Of a DNA stretch of 5,537 bases, positions 1 through 5,537 are shown piece after piece. Where the stretch lies: positions 1-5,537 of the forward strand of contig DAOTVW010000268.1 in the NCBI GenBank assembly GCA_034436035.1. The letters run 5' to 3'. The notes under the pieces are model-generated. The model searched no databases, was not told the DNA's origin, and worked only from the letters and a program-made list of their open reading frames with translations. Both the position numbers and the translations under genes were made by a program. This stretch comes from UBA4823 sp034436035 (lineage in GTDB: Bacteria; Chloroflexota; Anaerolineae; Anaerolineales; UBA4823). Within the stretch, counting starts at the first letter, position 1, and every line of letters begins with the position of its first letter.

Positions 1-1893
1 AAGGCTTTAGTCGCATTGAGTGCTCGCGCGGTTGGGTTACACGATGAAGAACAAATCGCTCAGGCAGTGACGGAACTTTTACAGAACCAATTGGGTTATG
101 ATCAGGTTACCATTACCTTGCAATCCAAAAGTGAAGGGCAAACCTATGCAAAAACCCATACTAATGTAGTTGGTAGAGTGCGCGCCCCGCTGCGGATTGG
201 GCCGGACCATTTTGGTTATCTCGAGGTAGCCAATAAATTACCTCAGCCATTCACCACAGAAGAACTGGGGATGATTTATGCCGCAGCAAACATTATAGCG
301 GTAGCTTTGCAAAATGCGTTTCTGTTCAAAGCACAGCAGGAGCGCCAACAGGAAACGGAAATTCGGCAGATGGATTTAGTTGTGCGCGAGCAATCGTTAT
401 CCTTATTAAATCAAATCACCCGCCAGGCATTACAAGCAAAAGGTTTCTTGCCCATGTTAGAGACGATTACCGGGCAGATTTGCCAGCTTTTCTCTGCCGA
501 TACCTGTTTGACAGCTTTATGGGACGCAGCCCAAAAAACACCGGTGTTGGAGATGGCACATGGTTACCAAGCAGATTGGGTGATGAGCTCAGAATTTCAG
601 CCGTCCTTGCGGGTCATTTCGAGTGCATTGGTCAATAGCCCGCGCATCATACCCATTAATGAACCAGAGCTTTCCCCCTGGCTTAATCCACGCTTGGTAC
701 GCCGCTTGGAGAGTCAAAGCATGTTAGCTTTGCCGCTCATTGCCAACGAGAGCAAATTAGGTGTGATTTTGATCTCTTATCGTCATAAACATGCTTTCAC
801 TCCTATTGAATTAGCATTTGGTGAGCAAGCCGCCAGTCAAATTGCCTTAGCCATCTCGAAAGAGTATGCCTTGGATTCTGCGCAGCATCGCGCTAAAGAA
901 CTTGGCGCATTGCAGAAAGCAACCGCGGCGTTGCTTTCTACGCTTGAACTGGATGCACTCTTAGGCCAAATATTAGACGCTGCCATGAGTGCTATTCCCT
1001 CTGCGGAAAGAGGAACGCTGTATCTCGTTGTACCAGAAACCGGACAGCTACAATTGCGCGCCAGCCAGGGGAGTGAAGACCCGCGCATTCAACTTTTCAA
1101 GCCGACCTCCAAGGATAGTTACGCCGCTCGCGCAGTCCGAAACCATCAACCAATTTTAATCGAAAATATTGAACTGGAAACCTCGCTACCCGGCGATGAG
1201 GATTTTCTCCAAACCCCGAAAATGCTTTCCTTGATTGTTGCTCCTTTGCAAACGGAAGAGCGTGTTTTTGGTGCGCTCGTTTTGGGATCAAGCGCTGCAT
1301 ATGCTTTTCAAGGGGTTGACCTAGAGTTGTTGGTTAGCTTTGCTGCCACGGCTACCACAGCATTACAAAATGCGCAGCTCCATGCTGCTGTGCAACAAGA
1401 GGCTGTGACCGATCCTTTGACGGGTTTATATAATCGGCGCGGTTTCTATGAACTGGCGGAACACGAGATCATTCGCGCCCATCGATTTCATCGCCCGCTT
1501 AGTTTGATTATCATGGATGTGGATTTGCTGAAGTATGTAAACGATCATTTTGGCCACTTGATGGGCGACCGCGTTTTAAATAGCGTGAGCGCTGCCTGTA
1601 GATCGGAATTACGCCAGGTAGATATCATCGCTCGCTATGGCGGAGATGAATTTATTGCTTTGCTTCCTGAAACCAGCCTGCCCGAAGCGTTAAGTGTGGC
1701 GGAGCGTTTACGCAACCGCGTGGCGGGGATTAATATCAGCGCCGAAAACGGTGAACTAGTGCGGGTGACAATGACCGGTGGGGTAGCTGATTTACTCCCC
1801 GGCGATACCCTGAAATCTTTAATTGAGCGGGCGGATCAAGCCCTTTATCGGGCAAAACAAGGCGGGAAAAATCAGATCCAGGCATGGCATTAA
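1..1893 (+). CDS. GAF-GAF-GAF-GGDEF diguanylate cyclase (5' partial)
   Basis: This is the C-terminal 630 residues of a probable diguanylate cyclase, which joins two GTP into the second messenger c-di-GMP. The frame is open from base 1, and the first visible residues already belong to a GAF-like domain, so the TTG at 16 is probably not the start. Counting from base 1, GAF-like domains span about 1-107, 133-287 and 300-460, joined by charged, Gln/Glu-rich helical linkers. The GGDEF domain spans about 469-630. It opens with DPLTGLYNRRGF (471), has the metal-binding D506 in MDVDLLKYVND, N514 and D523 for GTP binding, and an intact GGDEF (547-551). RQVD (538-541), five residues before GGDEF, fits the RxxD inhibitory site, so product feedback is likely. 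L510 replaces the usual Phe of the DxDxFK motif. No membrane segment is visible, so this part should be cytosolic. The GAF ligands are unknown, and upstream sensor or receiver domains may be missing from view. The cyclase call is firm. Confidence 0.95.
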   Translation, partial: KALVALSARAVGLHDEEQIAQAVTELLQNQLGYDQVTITLQSKSEGQTYAKTHTNVVGRVRAPLRIGPDHFGYLEVANKLPQPFTTEELGMIYAAANIIAVALQNAFLFKAQQERQQETEIRQMDLVVREQSLSLLNQITRQALQAKGFLPMLETITGQICQLFSADTCLTALWDAAQKTPVLEMAHGYQADWVMSSEFQPSLRVISSALVNSPRIIPINEPELSPWLNPRLVRRLESQSMLALPLIANESKLGVILISYRHKHAFTPIELAFGEQAASQIALAISKEYALDSAQHRAKELGALQKATAALLSTLELDALLGQILDAAMSAIPSAERGTLYLVVPETGQLQLRASQGSEDPRIQLFKPTSKDSYAARAVRNHQPILIENIELETSLPGDEDFLQTPKMLSLIVAPLQTEERVFGALVLGSSAAYAFQGVDLELLVSFAATATTALQNAQLHAAVQQEAVTDPLTGLYNRRGFYELAEHEIIRAHRFHRPLSLIIMDVDLLKYVNDHFGHLMGDRVLNSVSAACRSELRQVDIIARYGGDEFIALLPETSLPEALSVAERLRNRVAGINISAENGELVRVTMTGGVADLLPGDTLKSLIERADQALYRAKQGGKNQIQAWH

Positions 1894-1913
1894 GCGTTCG
1901 CTAAAACGCAATG
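1888..1913 (+). terminator. Weak stem-loop at the end of the cyclase gene
   Basis: CATT and GCGTT (1888-1898, with a two-base AA bulge) can pair with AACGC and AATG (1905-1913) around a six-base loop. The stem straddles the TAA stop codon at 1891-1893. No T-tract follows, so this is at best a weak or factor-assisted 3' end. The palindrome at 1929-1946 is an alternative end structure. Confidence 0.2.
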
Positions 1914-1928
1914 GATGGTGCTAGTAGA

Positions 1929-1946
1929 GCGGGATTCCAATCCCGC
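1929..1946. repeat. Perfect palindrome with CC centre
   Basis: GCGGGATT (1929-1936) and AATCCCGC (1939-1946) are exact reverse complements separated only by CC. The site lies 35 bp after the cyclase stop and is the first of a cluster of similar dyads. A two-base centre is too short for an unstrained RNA loop, so it may work as a DNA dyad or be part of a dispersed repeat family. Its role is unknown. Confidence 0.8.
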
Positions 1947-1959
1947 CGTAGATGTTTTT

Positions 1960-1977
1960 GGATTTGGATTTGGATTC
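1960..1977 (+). repeat. Hexamer GGATTT microrepeat
   Basis: Two GGATTT copies followed by GGATTC form a short tandem run. It sits between the first palindrome and the first copy of the 15-bp direct repeat. It may be a slippage product; no function is suggested. Confidence 0.6.
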
Positions 1978-2012
1978 CGAGCATGGAAACCCGACCTGCG
2001 TGTCGAGAGGCG

Positions 2013-2028
2013 GCGAAATAAATTTCGC
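2013..2028. repeat. Perfect palindrome with AA centre
   Basis: GCGAAAT (2013-2019) and ATTTCGC (2022-2028) flank AA. Its 14-base core is the exact reverse complement of the core at 2045-2058, so the two dyads are one motif in opposite orientations and could also pair with each other. Confidence 0.8.
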
Positions 2029-2042
2029 GTTACGACTTGTAT

Positions 2043-2060
2043 CCCGAAATTTATTTCGGG
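2043..2060. repeat. Perfect palindrome with TT centre
   Basis: CCCGAAAT (2043-2050) and ATTTCGGG (2053-2060) flank TT. The core CGAAAT-TT-ATTTCG is the inverse of the element at 2013-2028, while the outermost bases differ. No T-tract follows, so it is not a typical intrinsic terminator. Confidence 0.8.
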
Positions 2061-2068
2061 TGTGATGC

Positions 2069-2080
2069 ACGATGGATCGT
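2069..2080. repeat. Small palindrome with GG centre
   Basis: ACGAT (2069-2073) and ATCGT (2076-2080) flank GG. On its own a 5-bp dyad could be chance. It has the same build as its three neighbours and overlaps by two bases the stem-loop that follows. Confidence 0.5.
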
Positions 2081-2098
2081 CGGGTATGGAAACCCGAC
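2079..2098 (+). repeat. Stem-loop with 7-bp stem and 6-base loop
   Basis: GTCGGGT (2079-2085) pairs exactly with ACCCGAC (2092-2098) around ATGGAA. It contains most of the second copy of the 15-bp direct repeat. A short T-rich run (TTCTTTT, 2100-2106) follows, so of the hairpins in this gap it is the one most like an intrinsic terminator for plus-strand transcripts from the cyclase gene. The stem is short, so this remains tentative. Confidence 0.5.
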
Positions 2099-2100
2099 CT

Positions 2101-2321
2101 TCTTTTATCAGAAGTGCATAAAAAAATAGCCCCAAACAAAGGAAAAATAAACCATAGCATTCGGTTTAATCTGGATTAAAATGATACTGACCAAAGCATT
2201 TGCCTTTCGAAAATAGTACCAATAAAATGGAGTTGCCAAACATTCGTAATTACTCAGTACAATCGTTAATATGGAGGAGCGCTCTTGGTTACGGCAGCAA
2301 TCTCTATATGCCCAACCAGCG
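2101..2321. other. AT-rich unique intergenic stretch, no gene seen
   Basis: This stretch is visibly richer in A and T than its surroundings and lacks both the palindromes before it and the repeats after it. The open frames crossing it are short, lack recognisable domains and run on into repeat sequence, so I call no gene. It holds a promoter-like pair at 2200-2228. Confidence 0.6.
2200..2228 (+). promoter_or_regulatory. Sigma-70-like promoter candidate
   Basis: TTGCCT (2200-2205; 4 of 6 to TTGACA) is followed after exactly 17 bp by TAAAAT (2223-2228; 5 of 6 to TATAAT). A transcript would start near 2235, cross the whole repeat array and reach the aminotransferase about 650 bases later, giving a long structured leader. 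In AT-rich DNA such matches often arise by chance. Confidence 0.3.
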
Positions 2322-2439
2322 GTCATTGCGAGGGAGCGCCCGTTGCGACCGAAGCAATCTCCAACCCGTCAGGGAGATGGCTACGCGGAGTTTACACTGG
2401 GCGCAGCGAACGTGCCCGACATGACAATCACCACCGGGC

Positions 2440-2519
2440 GTCATTGCGAGGGAGCGTTCTTTGCGACCGAAGCAATCCCCAACCCGGCTAGGAGATGGCT
2501 TCGCTTCGCTCGCCATGAC
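2440..2519. repeat. 80-bp imperfect palindromic element, copy 1
   Basis: The ends GTCATTGCGAG and CTCGCCATGAC are near-perfect inverted repeats. An inner stem pairs GAAGCAATCCCC with GGAGATGGCTTC around a short loop, and about 12 bases are unpaired on the left arm. The build resembles a REP- or MITE-like element. Confidence 0.7.
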
Positions 2520-2525
2520 AGATGC

Positions 2526-2585
2526 CGGCAGGGAGATGGCTACGCGGAGTTTACACTGAGCGCAGCGAACGTGCCCGCCATGACA
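2526..2585. repeat. Second-type repeat block, copy 2 of 3
   Basis: The block runs from GGCAGGGAGATGGCTACGCG through TTTACACTGAGCGCAGCGAA to CCCGCCATGACA. Sister copies are at about 2369-2426 and 2686-2744. It begins and ends like the right arm of the 80-bp element but carries extra sequence between, so it looks like a diverged or enlarged arm of the same family. Confidence 0.7.
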
Positions 2586-2598
2586 GGCACCGCCAGGT

Positions 2599-2678
2599 GT
2601 CATTGCGAGGGAGCGCCCGTTGCGACCGAAGCAATCCCCAACCCGGCTAGGAGATGGCTTCGCTTCGCTCGCCATGAC
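2599..2678. repeat. 80-bp imperfect palindromic element, copy 2
   Basis: It has the same length and structure as the copy at 2440-2519 and differs only at the three clustered positions in the left arm. Inverted ends GTCATTGCGAG and CTCGCCATGAC are intact. Confidence 0.7.
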
Positions 2679-2757
2679 AGATGCTGGCAGGGAGATGGCT
2701 AAGCGGAGTTTACACTGAGCGAAGCGAACGTGCCCGCCATGACAGGCACCGCCAGGT

Positions 2758-2820
2758 GTCATTGCGAGGGAGCGCCCGTTGCGACCGAAGCAATCTCCAG
2801 CTCAGCAGGGAGATGGCTTT
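2758..2820. repeat. Truncated last repeat unit
   Basis: The left arm is complete (2758-2799). An inner stem AGCAATCTCC / GGAGATGGCT can still form, but the terminal right arm is replaced by unrelated sequence. The repeat therefore ends about 60 bp before the aminotransferase start codon, so any gene-proximal promoter must be within that short stretch or inside the array. Confidence 0.7.
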
Positions 2821-2866
2821 GTTGCACTGACCATGCTTGAACCTATCAAATAAACTACAATTATAA

Positions 2867-2873
2867 AGAAGGA
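2867..2873 (+). promoter_or_regulatory. Ribosome binding site of the aminotransferase
   Basis: AGAAGGA ends seven bases before the ATG at 2881 and supports that start. Just upstream TACAAT (2856-2861) resembles a -10 box, but no good -35 lies at the right distance. Using it would leave almost no leader, so I do not call it a promoter. Confidence 0.75.
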
Positions 2874-2880
2874 AAAGTCG

Positions 2881-4053
2881 ATGAGAAGCCATAAATTATT
2901 AATGATACCCGGACCGATTGAATTTGACCCTGCCGTGTTAGCCGCGCTGGGTGCCCCTACGACCAGCCACATGGACGCCAATTTTATTGAAGCTTTTGGA
3001 GCCAGTTTAGAGATGATGCGTGAGGTGTTTTTCGCTCCTCATGGTCAGCCATTCATTCTCGCTGGATCAGGGACGTTAGGGATGGATGCGGTAGCAGCAA
3101 ATCTGGTGGAAGCAGGCGACACGGTCCTATTGATTAATACAGGTTTCTTCAGCGAACGTTTTGGTGAAATACTCAAACGATACGGGGCGGATTTAATGGA
3201 ACTGAAATCCCCAATTGGTGGGCGCCCGAGTTTGGACGAAATCGAAAGCGCTTTGCAGCAAAGAAAAACCAAGCTCCTGGTCATCACTCATGTGGACACC
3301 TCAACCGGCGTATTGACGGATGTTCGCTCTGTGGCGGAATTAGCCCACCGTTATGGGGCATTAATCGTGGTAGATGGGGTTTGCTCGGTGGCAGCCGAAG
3401 AGTTGCGGATGGAAGAATGGGGTTTAGATGTGGTATTAACGGCTTCTCAAAAAGCGATTGGTGTGCCACCTGGTTTGGCATTATGGGTTGTTGGCAGCCA
3501 TGCTTTAGAGCAATTCAAAAAACGCAAGAGCCCAGTGTTAAATTATTACAGTGATTGGAATAACTGGTTACCGGTGATGCAGTCCCACGAAGAACGCAAG
3601 CCAAATTATTTCTGCACACCCGCCGTAAACCTGGTCTGGGCATTGCATGTCAGTCTAAAGCAAATTCTCGCCGAAGGGATGGAGGCGCGTTTTCAACGTC
3701 ATCTCGCATTAAGTAAAACCTTTAAAGCTGCGGTTCAGGCTTGGGAGTTGGACCAATTGCCACTGAAAGAGGAGTATGCTGCCCACACCTTGACGGCAAT
3801 GCGCTATCCAGCTGGGGTGCAAGGAGGAGCTTTGTTAAGCGAGGTAGCAAAGCGTGGCATTGTCATCTCGGGCGGTTTGCATCCAGAAATTAAAAGCGAA
3901 TATTTTCGGGTTGGGCACATGGGTACAACCACTATCGGCGACGTTATGGCGACCATTAGCGCAATTGAACAAGGCTTAATCCAGTGCGGATATCCTATCC
4001 AGCCAGGCGTGGGATTAGCTGCTGCTCAAGCAGCTCAGTTATCACTCAGGTAA
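2881..4053 (+). CDS. Alanine/serine-glyoxylate aminotransferase, PLP class V
   Basis: This complete 390-residue protein is a fold-type I, class V aminotransferase, about the length of human AGT. Such enzymes move an amino group from alanine or serine to glyoxylate, forming glycine and pyruvate or hydroxypyruvate, usually as cytosolic dimers. It opens with LLMIPGPIEFDP, typical of the family. AGSGTLG (61-67) is the cofactor phosphate loop, D165 in VVDGVCS should contact the pyridine nitrogen, and K191 in TASQKAIGVPPG is the Schiff-base lysine. R343 in YFRVGHMG fits the substrate-carboxylate arginine. Several stretches (QPFILAGSGTLG, THVDTSTGVLTD, TASQKAIG, the IGHMG-like end) recall yeast Agx1, so alanine-glyoxylate activity is the best guess. 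Serine-glyoxylate and ureidoglycine-glyoxylate (PucG-type) transamination remain possible, and no purine or serine-cycle gene is in view to decide. An Ala-rich tail of about 18 residues follows the conserved domain. The ATG has a good ribosome binding site. The gene overlaps the convergent radical SAM gene by 8 bp. Confidence 0.93.
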   Translation: MRSHKLLMIPGPIEFDPAVLAALGAPTTSHMDANFIEAFGASLEMMREVFFAPHGQPFILAGSGTLGMDAVAANLVEAGDTVLLINTGFFSERFGEILKRYGADLMELKSPIGGRPSLDEIESALQQRKTKLLVITHVDTSTGVLTDVRSVAELAHRYGALIVVDGVCSVAAEELRMEEWGLDVVLTASQKAIGVPPGLALWVVGSHALEQFKKRKSPVLNYYSDWNNWLPVMQSHEERKPNYFCTPAVNLVWALHVSLKQILAEGMEARFQRHLALSKTFKAAVQAWELDQLPLKEEYAAHTLTAMRYPAGVQGGALLSEVAKRGIVISGGLHPEIKSEYFRVGHMGTTTIGDVMATISAIEQGLIQCGYPIQPGVGLAAAQAAQLSLR

Positions 4054-5537
4054 GGGTTGGGGTTTGCCAAACTCTCTCGCAGATTTTACGGAAGTGATAC
4101 CCATATATCGCCAGGGTTATACTATACGGGAAGAGCCGCGGGCGGTGGAACAAAGTCCAGAAGAATAACCGCCAATATTGGATGCGTTCTTTTCCAACTA
4201 TTCCTAGCTGAAGGACGGATTGGAAGAATGCCCGTAAGTACATCATTGTACTAGAAAAATCGAGGTGAACCTTCAAGCGCGGGGGTTGATATTCCTCCAA
4301 AAAGGTACGTACCCTCTGATAGTAGCTATCTGGCTGGTAGAGATTTTGAAGAATTTTCGTATAACCTTGAACAAGCGTATCAAGACCCATTTTGGGGAGG
4401 ATGTTCGTTGTCCCATCGACGTTATCACCGGAGAGAGGAGCAAGCAATCGTCCCTCTTTTTTCATCCTTTCGAATAGACTGGTACCAGGAGGGGCTTGTA
4501 AAAGCCCTACCATGGCTGTCACGATTCCGCTTTTTTGGATGAATTCAATTTGGCGTTGAAAGATGGATGGACGATCATTATCGAAACCGACAATAAATCC
4601 GCCTTGCACTTGTATCCCATGATGCAAGATGCGTTTGATATCATCGATTAAATTGCGATCCATATTTTGTTTTTTGTTGCAACTTGCCAGGCTTTCTTCT
4701 TCCGGTGTTTCGACACCGATAAACACAGAAGTGAATCCAGCTTGGGTCAACATCTCCATCAGCTCGCCATCATCAGCGAGGTTAATGGATGCCTCGGTTG
4801 AAAAGGTGATTCCTTTTTTATCTTTTTGCCATTCAATCAAAGCCGGAAGGAGTTCGGATTTCAGAACTTTTTTATTGCCGATAAAATTGTCATCCACAAA
4901 GAAAACACTACCCCGCCAGCCTGCCTGATACATGGCATCTAATTCCGCAATTATATTTTGGACGGGTTTGGTGCGTGGGCGATGGCCAAGCAGTGCGGTG
5001 ACGTTGCAAAAATCGCAGTTAAATGGGCAGCCACGCGAGAATTGAATATTAAGGGTGACATAATCGTTGAAGTTAATTAAATCCCACCGTGGTGGCGGAG
5101 TGGTGCTGAGATCCGCGTAATCGGAAGTGGCGTAAATCGGTGCAGCCTGGTTCTTCTCTAAATCAGCGAGGAAAGGAGGGAGCGTGATTTCCGCTTCATT
5201 GAGTACAAAATGGTCTACCTCGGGGAATGCGTCATGCTCATAAACAAATAAAGGACCACCAGCTACGATGGGGATAGCAAGTTCTTTTAGTTGTTGGATG
5301 GTTCTTTGCACCGATTTCCTTTGCGCAGTCATCGCCGAAATGAATGCCATATCCGCCCATTCTAGGTCCTCTTTAGATAAGGGCCGCATATTTAAATCAA
5401 CTAAGCGCAGATTCCATGTTTTGGGTAACATTGCAGCGACGGTTAACAAACCCAATGGCGGGGAAACAGCTTTTTTGCCGATGAATTTAATGGCGTGTTT
5501 AAAGCTCCAAAAAGTATCTGGAAACTGAGGGTAAATT
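4046..5537 (-). CDS. B12-binding radical SAM protein with DUF4070-like C-terminus (5' partial)
   Basis: 496 residues are visible and the start lies beyond the right edge. A TTG at 5455 could be read as a start, but the frame continues upstream with YPQFPDTFWSFKHA and SPPLGLLTVAAMLP, a typical opening of this family, so probably fewer than ten residues are missing. Numbered from the first full codon (5536), residues 1 to about 135 form a cobalamin-binding-like domain with VAGGP near 91-95. The radical SAM core follows, with CPFNCDFC giving C170, C174 and C177 (CX3CX2C) for the 4Fe-4S cluster, then FVDDNFIGN, IGVETPEEE and GGFIVGFDND. The C-terminal part from about 380 resembles DUF4070. Relatives include the hopanoid C-2 methylase HpnP, and many others have no known substrate. 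A methylation or other radical reaction on a lipid or cofactor is plausible but not shown. The usual DxHxxG cobalamin motif is not seen. No membrane helix is clear, though the C-terminus is rich in aromatic and hydrophobic residues. Confidence 0.9.
   Translation of the reverse strand, partial: IYPQFPDTFWSFKHAIKFIGKKAVSPPLGLLTVAAMLPKTWNLRLVDLNMRPLSKEDLEWADMAFISAMTAQRKSVQRTIQQLKELAIPIVAGGPLFVYEHDAFPEVDHFVLNEAEITLPPFLADLEKNQAAPIYATSDYADLSTTPPPRWDLINFNDYVTLNIQFSRGCPFNCDFCNVTALLGHRPRTKPVQNIIAELDAMYQAGWRGSVFFVDDNFIGNKKVLKSELLPALIEWQKDKKGITFSTEASINLADDGELMEMLTQAGFTSVFIGVETPEEESLASCNKKQNMDRNLIDDIKRILHHGIQVQGGFIVGFDNDRPSIFQRQIEFIQKSGIVTAMVGLLQAPPGTSLFERMKKEGRLLAPLSGDNVDGTTNILPKMGLDTLVQGYTKILQNLYQPDSYYQRVRTFLEEYQPPRLKVHLDFSSTMMYLRAFFQSVLQLGIVGKERIQYWRLFFWTLFHRPRLFPYSITLAIYGYHFRKICERVWQTPTLT

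Larger units (their letters stand above)
1983..2100 (+). repeat. Pair of 15-bp direct repeats enclosing palindromes
   Basis: ATGGAAACCCGACCT occurs exactly at 1983-1997 and again at 2086-2100. The second copy is half of a stem-loop (2079-2098), but the first lacks the matching left arm. Three palindromes lie between the copies. This fits a degraded dispersed intergenic repeat duplicated in place. Confidence 0.75.
2440..2757 (+). repeat. Two adjacent 159-bp tandem units
   Basis: Bases 2440-2598 and 2599-2757 align without gaps and differ at 6 of 159 positions by hand comparison, about 96% identical. Three differences sit together in the first block (TTCT in the first unit, CCCG in the second). 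The other two copies of that block also have CCCG, so the first unit is the one that changed. The closeness points to recent duplication or gene conversion. Confidence 0.92.
2322..2820. repeat. Tandem array of composite palindromic repeats
   Basis: A 42-bp block starting GTCATTGCGAGGGAGCG and running through GCGACCGAAGCAATC occurs four times, at 2322, 2440, 2599 and 2758. The spacings are 118, 159 and 159 bp. Two other blocks alternate with it: a right palindrome arm ending in CGCTCGCCATGAC (two copies) and a block containing GCGGAGTTTACACTG (three copies). The first interval is shorter by exactly the 41 bp that include the right arm, and the last unit breaks off around 2820. The GTCATTGCGAG type of sequence is common in dispersed intergenic repeats of many bacteria (recalled, not searched). 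No transposase is present, so any mobility would depend on an enzyme elsewhere. Confidence 0.9.

Noticed and set aside
16..18. TTG as start codon of the GAF-GGDEF protein
   Set aside because: The frame stays open to base 1 and the residues before the TTG continue the first GAF-like domain, so the gene more likely starts outside the window.
1890..2326. Several short open frames of 68-81 codons on both strands
   Set aside because: They cross palindromes and AT-rich DNA, overlap one another and show no domain or convincing ribosome binding site.
2271..2702. 143-codon open frame on the plus strand
   Set aside because: It lies almost wholly in the tandem repeats, overlaps an equally long frame on the other strand and encodes a repeating peptide without a domain.
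2304..2762. 152-codon open frame on the minus strand
   Set aside because: Same repeat-derived origin; the peptide is the kind of false hypothetical protein that dispersed repeats produce.
2322..2820. CRISPR array
   Set aside because: The repeats are too long, the periods are unequal, the sequence between blocks is itself repeated, and no cas gene is present.
2322..2820. Insertion sequence
   Set aside because: Inverted ends exist only for the 80-bp units. There is no transposase and no clear target-site duplication, so at most these are non-autonomous elements.
5453..5455. TTG as start codon of the radical SAM protein
   Set aside because: The upstream residues in the same frame match the normal family N-terminus, so the true start is beyond the right edge.
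4057..5528. Plus-strand open frames opposite the radical SAM gene
   Set aside because: They are shadows of a well-supported minus-strand gene and show no domain of their own.

Overview
The window holds three protein-coding genes and one unusually repeat-rich gap of almost 1 kb. Two of the genes run off the window edges. The organism is a bacterium of roughly balanced base composition. The combination of a multi-GAF diguanylate cyclase, a B12-dependent radical SAM protein and dispersed GTCATTGCGAGG-type palindromic repeats would fit an environmental Chloroflexota (Anaerolineae-like) genome. That placement is an impression from the style of the sequence, not a demonstrated assignment.

Layout. 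(1) Bases 1-1893, plus strand: the C-terminal 630 residues of a soluble signalling protein with three GAF-like domains and an intact GGDEF diguanylate cyclase domain; its N-terminus lies outside the window. (2) Bases 1894-2880: no credible gene. The first part (about 1915-2107) is a cluster of small palindromes, four of which are two arms around an identical dinucleotide (CC, AA, TT, GG). The middle (about 2101-2321) is an AT-rich unique stretch with a promoter-like sequence. The last part (2322 to about 2820) is a tandem array of composite palindromic repeats with a 159-bp unit. (3) Bases 2881-4053, plus strand: a complete PLP-dependent class V aminotransferase of the alanine/serine-glyoxylate type, starting about 60 bp after the array. 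(4) Bases 4046-5537, minus strand: a B12-binding radical SAM protein with a DUF4070-like C-terminus, nearly complete, whose first few residues lie beyond the right edge. Genes 3 and 4 converge and overlap by 8 bp.

Nothing in the sequence ties the three genes into one pathway. The cyclase is separated from the aminotransferase by the repeat region, and the radical SAM gene is transcribed toward them from the other side, so this is not an operon. The most notable structures are the repeat array, which keeps long reading frames open on both strands and so invites false gene calls, and the palindrome cluster. The radical SAM enzyme is the gene whose substrate is least predictable. I found no CRISPR array, transposase, tRNA or rRNA.
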